A stretch of 64,000 nt of DNA from Ischnura elegans. Its lineage: Eukaryota; Arthropoda; Insecta; Odonata; Coenagrionidae. Positions 56,066 to 64,000 of this stretch are shown here, piece after piece. The stretch's first letter is position 1. Every line of letters starts with the position of its first letter. Both the position numbers and the translations under genes were made by a program. The stretch is from the NCBI RefSeq assembly GCF_921293095.1, contig NW_025791658.1, positions 372,001-436,000 on the forward strand, written 5' to 3'. A model generated the notes under the pieces. It was not told where the DNA came from. It worked only from the letters and a program-made list of their open reading frames with translations, and made no database searches.

Positions 56066-57414
56066 TTATTGATTGAAGCTTTCGTGGCTCATGATGATTA
56101 AAAATGAGTCACATACGGGTGTATGCCGCGTGTCGTGATGGAGATTGCCCCGACGTTTCGCGACCGACTGCTGGTCACTTTTTCAAGGGAATATAGAGAA
56201 TAAAAAATAATTATTCCCTTGAAAAACCCAGTCGACACAACAATTATGGCCACACTGTGGCCGAACTGTGGTTTACCTGTGGCAACTATGGCTATGGCTA
56301 GCCACAGCTTGCCATACTATGGCCAGACTGTGGTTGCCCTGTGGCAAGCCATAGTGTGGCTTGCCAAACACATATGCAACTATGGCCACACTTTGGAAAG
56401 CCACAGCTGCCACAGATGATAAAGTTTGTTTACGGTTGCTATAGATGCAGACTTGTTGATGAGGTATCAAAATGAGAGTTGGTTGATTTCATTGATATAA
56501 AGAAAGTGTGTTAAAGAAATAATAATATGTATTAAAGGCTTCCACATTATTTATTGATTTTATCTATTTCGGCGTCTTTCCGTGAGTACTGTGATGTTGA
56601 AATGTGGGGAAGATTAGATAGACTACCGTAAATGTTGTAATGACTAAATATGTTATTTTACCTGTTACAGATTGGTCCATAAGCCTAGCTAAAATAACTT
56701 GAGGTGGATGTGTAACATGTTACTGTCTCAAATCCAAGGCAATATTGTAATACTAGCTTATCTGCAATGTTGTTATGTTTTTTTAGTGGCTAACCTAGGC
56801 GATCATTAATGGTTATATTATGTTATTTATGGTGAATTTACTGCAATAATAAAGTACTTACAAACATCATTTACTAAGTAGGAACTTTTATTTGCATTTA
56901 CCTTTCTGATACTCTATATCGCAAAGTGCTACTTGGGGTATGGGGTGCCAACCAGAGGGCATTTTAACGTATTTATTATTTAAATTGATGGTAAATTAAA
57001 ATTTTTGGTTCGCATCTAATTTTCCAAAAAATCATTATTTTTGCATTGATGGGCATAGCTAGGATTGAAGGAGGCATAATAATACTAGTAAAAAGGAATT
57101 ATTATATGTATAAATATTAATATATTAGTAGTGGAGCATTGTGGCTAGCCAAAATGTGGCCATAGTGTGGCTATCCACACTAAAGCCACATTATGGCTAG
57201 CCACACTTTGGCCACAGTGTGGCCGGGGGTCAAAACCATTATGGCGCCATAATGGCAACCCACTATGGCCATAATGCCTTGCCACAGTATGGCCATAGTG
57301 TGGCCACATTGTGGCCATAATTGTTGTGTTGACTGGGAAGTGACCAGCAGTCGGTCGCGAAACGTCGGGGCTATCTCCATCACGACACGCGGCATACTTG
57401 TGTGACTTATTTTT
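56066..57414 (+). mobile_element. Hammerhead-bearing inverted insertion H7 (interrupted)
   Basis: Left arm about 56096-56190, a short loop, and a right arm split into 56213-56226 and 57338-57413 by the element at 56227-57337. The left-arm motif (56189-56147, minus) is CCC, TTGAAAA, A, stem GTGACC/GGTCGC, GAAAC, GTC, GGGG, and the same is on plus at 57338-57371. The flanks share an imperfect AT-rich repeat (about 56048-56064 and 57415-57431), so the TSD is only tentative. Confidence 0.65.
56227..57337. mobile_element. 1.1-kb element with TGTGG/CCACA iterations
   Basis: TIRs of about 36 bp start CCCAGTCGACACAACAATTA at the left and CCCAGTCAACACAACAATTA (inverted) at the right. It splits the right arm of H7 inside an A-run, so the TSD may be only AA. 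About 190 bp inside each end are packed with ATGGCCACA, CTGTGGC and GGCAAGCCA units, like dense transposase-binding sites. No coding frame was recognised. Superfamily unassigned. Confidence 0.75.
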
Positions 57415-57431
57415 AATACATATTTAAAAAT

Positions 57432-58086
57432 TACATACGTATGTGACTTATTTTTAATATATATTTAAAAATTAGCAATAGATGTTATTCAACTCATTCA
57501 CAGAGAAGAGCAAAGTCCATTTTTATTGAAATACACGTCGATATAAATATATATTTGATGCTAATGTTTTTAAAAAAATTACGAATTTATTAAAAATGGC
57601 TGGATTTCTCAGTAGGGCTTTAAAATAAGCGGCCAGCACTCAATGCCATCGGGCAACTCTCGCCGGCTGGACAGTACCAGAATGCCCCGCAAGATGTCGC
57701 TGCGGCTAGAGTCAACCGTCTTGTACAGCGGGAACAGCGCCAAAGCGGAAATATAAACAACTACGTGCAAGTACGCTGGACCGCAAAGATATAAACCACT
57801 GGCGGCAAGTTGAGGTAACGATCGTAAAAAAAGAAGAAACCTTTGAAGAATATTAATGCATTTAATGCATTCATGGAAAAAAAGAACAATCACATTAGAT
57901 TCCGAGATAAATACTCAATCCTTTAGAATTGGTCAACTACAACTACAAACGAGTACATAAGTCCTTGAAGTACATAAGTAGCTGAATCAGCAGTTGAATC
58001 TTACTCGTTAGGAGATCCAAATAACAAACTGAACGATTGGGTGGAATTTTTTGGTTGTCTCAACTATATGACCTATGGATTTGGTT
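57432..58086. other. Unassigned
   Basis: 57609-57893 has one open minus-strand frame without a recognised domain. The rest is AT-rich. Confidence 0.4.
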
Positions 58087-58905
58087 AATGGGGTGGTTTC
58101 CTATTATTTTTTATTGCCTAAATCGAAAGATTATTACTCCTGGTGTACGTATTTCACGCTTTTAGATTTTTAAATGACGATATCTATTTTTCGCGATTAA
58201 ATGAAAATGAAAATTTTCAAGCGCGCGAAAACGCGACGGGTAAGTATGAATGTCGGGAAAAATTCCGTGTGACGTCGTTCTGGTTCCCGCTACCGCTACT
58301 GAGGTGACCTTGGGGCGAGGCTTTGAGCGCTGATAAGGTCCAGGCTAATAGCAGGTAGCAGAGTACCCTGCTAGCAAGTAGCGCTTGGGTTAAATAAGGA
58401 TTATTATTACCATATCAAACGAGGAAACTTTCCGACCTTGGTAAAATATGAAGGCCGTTTTACACGGGGCAGGTACTTGCACAATCTGACGTGTGTGTGT
58501 GAGTCAAAATTGCGTCGTGCAAAGCGGTGCATTGCTAGAACATATGCGTGGACTTGAGATGACAAAGTAGCCCCTGTTCTAATTTCGTTCATAAGGCAGT
58601 TTTAATGTGTGATTATTAAGAGATATTTCCCTGAGCTCTGTGCGTCATGCATGCATTGGTAATCTCAGACGATGTAAAACTCCTGTCTACTCGTATAGAA
58701 ACTAGGTCCCTGTGACGTCACGTGGAGTGGAATCGCATGGGCGCCAATCTGGCATTCTTCAAATGAGATTAAAATTGATCCTTGCCATTCGTTTAAATCG
58801 GTATTTCTAAAACCAAGTAACTGGTATATTATGCATACACCAATGGCGGGTAACGAATCGCAATCAATGCCTTTCGTTTTCTTTGATGAAGTAAACTACC
58901 CTATT
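58087..58905 (-). mobile_element. AATAGGG MITE, copy D, with insertion
   Basis: Complete family member in reverse orientation. About 145 bp (58451-58596) is extra relative to copies A-C, begins AAGGCCGTTTTACACGGGGC and resembles the AGGCC-type MITE at 20105. The ends are AATGGGGTGGTTTCC and GTAAACTACCCTATT. Confidence 0.82.
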
Positions 58906-59039
58906 GCACATTGATCGCATGATATATCTTGTTATTGAAGTAATTCCTTTAGTTTATCACGTATTTTAGTGCCACCATCGCACTTATATAAGAGAATAAT
59001 TTAAGTTAATAAATGCAATGGTATCGTCACTTGCCGTCA

Positions 59040-59174
59040 CTTGGCGAAACTTCTGAATGACTTGATGGATGGAAAGAATAAGGCTTGGCTATTGCCACGT
59101 AATTTATTCGCTTGATACCGGTTTAAATACAGCCAGAAGATTACAGATTAAGACACTGTATTGAAACCGGTCGC
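59040..59174 (+). repeat. Degenerate hammerhead-type repeat H8
   Basis: 59118-59174 contains 'ACCGGTTTAAATACAG' and inverted 'CTGTATTGAAACCGGTCGC', the second half of the H3-type motif (stem, GAAAC, CG, GTC, GC). The CUGANGA side is lost. It directly abuts MITE copy E. Confidence 0.5.
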
Positions 59175-59340
59175 AATGGGGTAGTTTCCTTCATCAAAGA
59201 AAACGGAAGGCAAGGATTGCGATTCGTTACCCACCATTAGTGCATTCATAATATACAAATTATTTGGTTTTAGAAATACCGGTTAAGACGAATGGCAATG
59301 GTCAATTTTATCCTCATTTGAAAATGGCCAGATTGGCGCC
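59175..59340 (+). mobile_element. AATAGGG MITE, copy E (split by LTR element)
   Basis: The first ~165 bp of the family, up to 'CAGATTGGCGCC'. The LTR retrotransposon starts immediately after. In intact copies the sequence continues, so the rest should lie beyond the right edge of the window. Confidence 0.85.
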
Positions 59341-59609
59341 TGTAGGTCGCACGCTACAAATGATACTCAGCGTGTTGGTCGTGAATTATCCGATTGGACG
59401 TATTTATTCTCTATCACGGTTACATGTAATGATCACGATCACAAGGTACTATTCACAAGGGAGAACTGTTCGTGTCGGTGGTCGGAGTCGTACTGGCGCT
59501 CTCTTCTCTCCCCCGGGCGGCCCGAGCATCCTCTCGTGGCCGCTGGAAGAACTCACAGAACAATTGATTCTCGTTTGGCGCCGTGTCGTCTGCATTCAGC
59601 GCCGCCACA
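59341..59609 (-). repeat. 3' LTR of Ty3/gypsy element
   Basis: 269 bp. On the element's strand it begins TGTGGCGGCG and ends GACCTACA, i.e. TG...CA. The first 102 plus-strand bases are identical to 63899-64000, the visible part of the other LTR. The start was chosen because a purine tract (AGGGGGGTGA on the minus strand, 59610-59619) sits directly before it. Confidence 0.85.
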
Positions 59610-59622
59610 TCACCCCCCTGGC
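59610..59622 (-). other. Polypurine tract of Ty3/gypsy element
   Basis: Minus-strand CCAGGGGGGTGA immediately upstream of the 3' LTR. It is the expected plus-strand DNA primer position for an LTR retrotransposon. Assignment is by position and composition. Confidence 0.65.
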
Positions 59623-59694
59623 AGTAGTTTGGCCTGCGTATAAAAGAAAGAAGAAGAAAAGGGTGGGGGAAACTGCTAGATGGCTGCGTCCCGG

Positions 59695-62600
59695 TTAGAG
59701 GATGAAGTCGTCCAGGTACTGTGGGAAGTGGACTCGACGCCCAGATCTTGTTGTTTTCTGCCCTGGTCGTTCACCGAGTCCTGCTTCAGGGTGACGGTCC
59801 AGTGGCGGCTCCGGAAGTTGAATAGGCGGCGGTGCTGGCCGTTGTTCAGGTGGTTGTGTAGGTGGCGGTTGATGGCCAGGTGGTGGTGGCGTGAGGAGGA
59901 TTATGTCGTCCTCTGCGATGGGACGCTGTTCTCCCCTCATGTCGTCCTCGTTGACGAGAAAAGCTGGTTTCAACCGGTCCACGGACACCCACACTTCGCG
60001 GTCTCTTATCTTCAACAAAAAATTCTTCTCCTTGCGGTGCAGTACTTTAAAAGGGCCGTCGTAAGGTGGTTGTAGAGATTGCTTTCCTGGCCTGTCGTTC
60101 CGCACGAAAACGTGCGAGCAAGTAGCGAGATCCTGGAAAATGAAAGTTTTCCGTTCGCCGTGCCGCGATGCCGGTACTGGTGTGAGCTTTCTGATGTGTG
60201 CTCGGAGCTGTACCACGTAATCAGAGGGGTCATTGGCGGCGAGAGTGGATGAAGGTTGGAGAAACTCGCCAGGTAGTTTAAGAGGTTCCCCAAACACCAT
60301 TTCCGCTGAAGTACATAGGAGGTCCTCTTTCCAGCTGGCGCGGAGGCCGAGGAGGATTCCGGGCAGGACGTCGACCCAATCGCTCGTTTCATGGCAACGG
60401 ATCGCGGCTTTTAACTGGCGGTGAAACCTTTCAACCATGCCGTTTGCCGAGGGGTGATATGCTGCCGTCCGAATGCGAGTGAATCCGCACATGGCAGCAA
60501 GTTGTTGGAATAAATGGCTTTCAAACTGCCGTCCCTGGTCGGTTGTTATTTTGGCTGGGGCTCCATAGCGCGCAATCCACTCGCGAAAAAAAACTCTGGC
60601 AACCGTCTCTGCCGATATATCGGCTATGGGAATTGCCTCCGGCCAACGTGTGAAACGGTCTATGCAGGTGAGACAATATCTATAATTGCGGGAGGGGGGA
60701 AGGGGACCAACGATGTCGATGTGGACATGTTCGAAGCGAGACCCCGGTGTTTTAAACTCTTTAATGGGGGACGAAACGTGCCGCGACACTTTGGATTTCT
60801 GGCATTTGATACATTCACGCGCCCACTTCCTGCAGTCCTTTTGGATGGATGGCCACACGAATCGGTCTGTTATCAGTTTGGCCGATGTTTTGATCCCTGG
60901 GTGAGACAGTGAGTGGAGGGAATTAAACACTTTCCGCCGCAGAGCGGCGGGTACGAAAGGGCGAGCGGTAGAACGAGAGACATCGGAGAATAAGTAGGTA
61001 TTAGCTTCGGGGTGGGATATTTTGCGGAGGTTGAGGGAAGTAGAGTTCGATGTTAGGAGAGTAGTCAGTTCCTCATCGCATTCCTGGGCGGCTGCGAGGT
61101 CTTCGTAGCTCACGGCGGCGTCAATAGCTTCCACTCGTGACAACGTGTCGGCTACTGTATTTTCCTCCCCAGGCACATGGCGGATATCGGTGGTAAACTG
61201 GGAGATGTAATCCAAATACCGGAATTGCCTCGGCGAGCACTTGTCGGCCTTTTGCTGGAAGGCATACGTGAGCGGCTTGTGGTCCGTAAGGATATGAAAC
61301 TGTCTGCCCTCTACCATGTGACGGAAATGTCGGATAGCACAGTACACCGACATCAGCTCCCGATCGTAGGCACTGTAATTCTTTTCGGCCGCGGATAGCT
61401 TCCGGGTGAAAAATGCAAGCGGTTGCCAACCTGTTGCGCACTGCTGTTGTAGCGCCGCTCCGATAGCCACCTGGGAGGCATCGGTAATGATTGCCAGAGG
61501 GGCGGATGGGTCCGGGTAAGACAACAACGTTGCTTGGGAGAGGGATGCCTTGCACTTTTCAAATGCTTGTCGCATTTGCTGTGTCCACACGACGGGGTGA
61601 CTGCCTTTGACGTTCTTTCCGAGAGCGCTATGTAGGGGAGCTTGGATGGTGGCCGCGTTCGGAATGAACCGCCTATAGAAATTGACCATTCCCAAAAAAC
61701 ACCGAAGTTCCTTCACCGTATTGGGTGCTGGGAAATTCGTCACAGCCGAGACTTTTTCATCTAAGGGACGAATCCCGTTCGTCGTCACTGTGTGTCCGAG
61801 GAATTTGACTTCCGGGGCTCCTAGGACGCACTTTGAAACGTTTATAAGGATCCCGTACTTGGCGAAACGATCGAACAGTTCGTGCAGGTGTTTCTCGTGT
61901 TCCGCTTCCGAAGCAGACGCCACGAGCACGTCGTCGATGTAGACGTACACGAAGTCCAGTCCACGCACCACCGTATCCATGAACCTTTGAAAAGTTTGCG
62001 CGGCATTCTTCAACCCGAAGGACATTTGGGGGAACTCGTATAATCCGAAGGGCGTAGTGACGGCGGTTTTCGGGACGTCTGCTGGATTGACGGGAATTTG
62101 GTGGTAGGCCCGCACTAGGTCGATCGTCGAAAATACCTTTTTGCCAAAGAGGGTGTGGGTGAAGTCGTGGAGATGTGGCACGGGATACTTGTCGTCCACC
62201 GTCCGGGCGTTAAGGGCGCGGTAATCTCCGCACGGTCTCCATTCTCCGCTCTTCTTAGACGCCAGGTGCAGAGGTGATGACCATGCGCTGTTGGATGGCC
62301 GCGCAACTCCGAGGCGGATCATTTCATGGAATTCCCGCTTCGCAGCGGCCAATTTGTCCGGGTTGAGTCTGCGGGGTTTGCAGGAGACCGGTGGTCCGGG
62401 TGTCGTGCGGAGAAAATGGACGACGTCGTGATTGACAGATAAGGGTCTCCCGGCAGGCTGCGTAATTATTGGGTAACGACGCAGTAACTCGTGGAATGGA
62501 CCGTCGCCGCTGATGGCTCTCACGCCGGATTCCTCGGACGTCGTGGTGCGTCCCTTTACGCCTAAGGCGGTAAGCGGGTCCACAAGGCGTTGGCGTCGTA

Positions 62601-63012
62601 TGTCCACCAGAAGGCCGAAGTATTTTAAAAAATCCGCACCGATTATTGGTTTCGTAACGTCGGCCACCACGAACCGCCACGTAAATTCGCGGCGTAACCC
62701 AAGGTTCAGGGTGAGGGTTGTCCAGCCGTATGTGGCGATTACCGTATTATTGGCCGCAAAAAGCTCGTATGTAGTTTTCTCCCGCGGGCCCTTAACCGCG
62801 CCTCTGGGGAACACACACAGGTCGGACCCAGTATCCACCAAGAAACTCAGTCCAGTTGAGGCCTCGGTAATAAATAGGCGGCAATTGGTGGGGCAGGAGC
62901 CGGCGGCCGCGTCGACCGACTGCCCGGCTAGTTTTCCGACTGCTGGGGGCGGAAGGAGCAGGGGGGGCGGCAATTCCAGGCTGCAGGTCCGAAACGGTAG
63001 TGGTAATAGCAC
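59695..63012 (-). CDS. pol: Ty3/gypsy Pol polyprotein
   Basis: An open frame of 1105 codons without stops. Numbered from the ATG-like codon at 63012, the domains are: aspartic protease with VDTGSD (Asp60), reverse transcriptase with the YIDD box (358-361), RNase H (Asp511 in TDAS, TDHKP, ADTLSR), integrase zinc-binding HHCC (His700/704, Cys734/737) and DDE core (Asp766, Asp825, Glu861, spacing 58 and 35), then a C-terminal [14 protein letters not shown] chromo-like or SH3-like end and a proline-rich tail. This PR-RT-RH-IN order defines Ty3/gypsy. The frame is -1 relative to gag and overlaps it at 62928-63012, so Pol is probably made by -1 frameshifting and the annotated first codon need not be used. 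All catalytic residues seen are intact. Confidence 0.93.
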   Translation of the reverse strand: MLLPLPFRTCSLELPPPLLLPPPAVGKLAGQSVDAAAGSCPTNCRLFITEASTGLSFLVDTGSDLCVFPRGAVKGPREKTTYELFAANNTVIATYGWTTLTLNLGLRREFTWRFVVADVTKPIIGADFLKYFGLLVDIRRQRLVDPLTALGVKGRTTTSEESGVRAISGDGPFHELLRRYPIITQPAGRPLSVNHDVVHFLRTTPGPPVSCKPRRLNPDKLAAAKREFHEMIRLGVARPSNSAWSSPLHLASKKSGEWRPCGDYRALNARTVDDKYPVPHLHDFTHTLFGKKVFSTIDLVRAYHQIPVNPADVPKTAVTTPFGLYEFPQMSFGLKNAAQTFQRFMDTVVRGLDFVYVYIDDVLVASASEAEHEKHLHELFDRFAKYGILINVSKCVLGAPEVKFLGHTVTTNGIRPLDEKVSAVTNFPAPNTVKELRCFLGMVNFYRRFIPNAATIQAPLHSALGKNVKGSHPVVWTQQMRQAFEKCKASLSQATLLSYPDPSAPLAIITDASQVAIGAALQQQCATGWQPLAFFTRKLSAAEKNYSAYDRELMSVYCAIRHFRHMVEGRQFHILTDHKPLTYAFQQKADKCSPRQFRYLDYISQFTTDIRHVPGEENTVADTLSRVEAIDAAVSYEDLAAAQECDEELTTLLTSNSTSLNLRKISHPEANTYLFSDVSRSTARPFVPAALRRKVFNSLHSLSHPGIKTSAKLITDRFVWPSIQKDCRKWARECIKCQKSKVSRHVSSPIKEFKTPGSRFEHVHIDIVGPLPPSRNYRYCLTCIDRFTRWPEAIPIADISAETVARVFFREWIARYGAPAKITTDQGRQFESHLFQQLAAMCGFTRIRTAAYHPSANGMVERFHRQLKAAIRCHETSDWVDVLPGILLGLRASWKEDLLCTSAEMVFGEPLKLPGEFLQPSSTLAANDPSDYVVQLRAHIRKLTPVPASRHGERKTFIFQDLATCSHVFVRNDRPGKQSLQPPYDGPFKVLHRKEKNFLLKIRDREVWVSVDRLKPAFLVNEDDMRGEQRPIAEDDIILLTPPPPGHQPPPTQPPEQRPAPPPIQLPEPPLDRHPEAGLGERPGQKTTRSGRRVHFPQYLDDFIL

Positions 63013-63719
63013 AACCGATTGCCGCTGTCGCTCTGTGGAGAATTTTCGCGGGACTCTGGTCTCCTACTATACGAACGGCCGCGGGGGCGAGAGCGCGACC
63101 TAGCTCTCGGTCTAGACACGGATAAGGCTGCCACCTGCCGACTCAAGTCCTCAACGCGCTGAAGAAGCGTCCCGATTAAGGCGTCACTTGCGGAAGCTGC
63201 GGCTACTTGCGGTCGCGGGGTGATATCGTAGACGCGATCCGCCAAGGTGGCGGCGGCATCTAGATCTCGGTCGTCTTGCATCGTGACGATCGGTTGTAAA
63301 TGGGACGGCAGGCGTCCGATCCACAAGGAACGCAGGAAGCTGTCGGGGATGTTGTTGCCGGCCAGCTGACGAAGGTGGCGGAGGAACTGGGAGGGCTTTC
63401 GGTCTCCCATCTCCTCCCGTTCCATGAGCTGTCGGATGTTTTGCTCTTGTGACGCCGATAACCTCTTCACGAGTTCACTTTTGATGCGTTGGTACCTCTG
63501 CTCGGCCGGGGGGTTGGTAATTACGTCCTCGACTTCGGCTGCATAGCGGCTATCGAGGGCACTAACGACGTGCCAAAATTGGAGGCTATCGTCCGTTATT
63601 CCGTTCAGCGCGAACTGTCCCTCGAGTTGTGAAAACCACAACGCCGGTCTCTCTGGCCAAAATGGCGGCATCCTGAGGGCGGCACGGATCGCCACGGCAC
63701 TTGGCGTATCCGTCGCCAT
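62928..63719 (-). CDS. gag: Ty3/gypsy Gag protein
   Basis: 263 codons. The frame is open from 63785, but that codon is GTG directly after a stop. The first ATG, at 63717-63719 (MATDTPSAV), is the sensible start. The N-terminal half has the capsid-like [20 protein letters not shown] block common to arthropod gypsy-type Gags, then [20 protein letters not shown]. The C-terminal part is Arg/Ser-rich ([13 protein letters not shown]) and ends with [18 protein letters not shown], a Cys/His knuckle of non-classical spacing. It overlaps pol by 85 nt. The end reads TCG GAA AAC TAG, where GGAAAAC is a possible, non-canonical slippery site for -1 frameshifting. Confidence 0.9.
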   Translation of the reverse strand: MATDTPSAVAIRAALRMPPFWPERPALWFSQLEGQFALNGITDDSLQFWHVVSALDSRYAAEVEDVITNPPAEQRYQRIKSELVKRLSASQEQNIRQLMEREEMGDRKPSQFLRHLRQLAGNNIPDSFLRSLWIGRLPSHLQPIVTMQDDRDLDAAATLADRVYDITPRPQVAAASASDALIGTLLQRVEDLSRQVAALSVSRPRARSRSRPRGRSYSRRPESRENSPQSDSGNRLCYYHYRFGPAAWNCRPPCSFRPQQSEN

Positions 63720-63880
63720 CTCACTGTTTTGCGGGGAGTAGCGGGGAATTTTTCGCGCGGCACTTATGGGGGGCACTGAGGTCACTCAAATGTACAAAAA
63801 AATAGCTCCGCAGCACGGCACAACGGTTATTATCGTGGACACGTGTAAAACAAAATGGCGGTGCTCGAAAAAAAACTTTT

Positions 63881-63896
63881 CACGTCGGGGTCACCA
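63881..63896 (-). other. Primer binding site (tRNA-Trp)
   Basis: On the minus strand TGGTGACCCCGACGTG lies 2 nt from the 5' LTR. From memory of animal tRNA-Trp, whose 3' end is ...CACGUCGGGGUCA plus CCA, this is a perfect 16-nt complement. It sets the element's orientation and priming tRNA. Confidence 0.85.
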
Positions 63897-63898
63897 GT

Positions 63899-64000
63899 TG
63901 TAGGTCGCACGCTACAAATGATACTCAGCGTGTTGGTCGTGAATTATCCGATTGGACGTATTTATTCTCTATCACGGTTACATGTAATGATCACGATCAC
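63899..64000 (-). repeat. 5' LTR of Ty3/gypsy element (cut by window edge)
   Basis: 102 bp are visible, identical to the left LTR (59341-59442). The remaining ~167 bp and the TSD should lie outside the window. Confidence 0.9.

Noticed and set aside
56219-56470. Short proteins rich in Trp/His/Ala (56219-56419, 56273-56470)
   Set aside because: They are translations of TGTGG/CCACA iterations in a transposon end.
59264-63103. Plus-strand frames such as 59264-59698, 59680-60075, 60514-60912 and 62513-63103
   Set aside because: Antisense shadows of the LTR, pol and gag.
63785-63785. Gag start at 63785
   Set aside because: GTG directly after a stop. The first ATG is at 63719.

Overview
This is a gene-poor, repeat-dense animal nuclear window, AT-rich outside its coding exons. 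Split exons with GT-AG junctions, a ZAD zinc-binding domain, tRNA-headed SINEs, several LINE families and many cut-and-paste transposons point to an arthropod, most likely an insect. I cannot name the species from sequence alone.

One host gene is readable. It lies on the minus strand and spans about 36.6 kb (49258 down to 12665) in six exons whose phases fit together: 49121-49258, 48745-48966, 32446-32592, 25558-25864, 17798-17958 and 12665-15940. The predicted protein has about 1416 residues: an N-terminal ZAD split over exons 1 and 2, an acidic glycine-rich segment, a Cys-containing basic segment, and a 1091-residue low-complexity last exon with two SUMO-interaction-like motifs and two AT-hooks. 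No C2H2 fingers are seen in the window. The introns are largely transposon debris.

Left flank (1-12664): a SINE, two nested MITEs, pogo-like elements, five 5'-truncated copies of one LINE tail, a different LINE tail, and two short insertions carrying hammerhead-like motifs. Introns (15941-48744): pogo/Tigger-like, mariner-like, hAT-like and piggyBac-like elements, many with intact terminal inverted repeats (TIRs) and target-site duplications (TSDs); a 172-bp tandem repeat beside exon 3; a foldback with tRNA-like ends; and four more hammerhead-bearing insertions. Right flank (49259-64000): repeated copies of one ~667-bp MITE (ends AATAGGG/CCCTATT), hAT-like elements, LINE tails, and a young Ty3/gypsy LTR retrotransposon on the minus strand (59341 to beyond the window). 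That element has open gag and pol frames, a tRNA-Trp primer site, and LTRs identical over the 102 bp that can be compared. It sits inside a MITE copy.

The most interesting signal is a dispersed family of short insertions (9736-10000, 11987-12486, 27983-28197, 28361-28883, 31087-31329, 44527-44752, 54364-54609, and the interrupted 56066-57414). The first seven have 11-16 bp TSDs. Most have a 29-60 nt one-sided leader and inverted arms of up to 98 bp. At the loop-side end of each arm is the same secondary-structure motif: a CUGANGA-like box, one extra nucleotide, a short stem-loop, GAAAC/GAAAA, then GUC/GUU/GUA, usually closed by a 3-4 bp outer stem. This is a hammerhead-ribozyme-like layout in what look like retrotransposed, snap-back, Penelope-like or retrozyme-like units. 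Arm sequences differ between elements while the motif and architecture persist.
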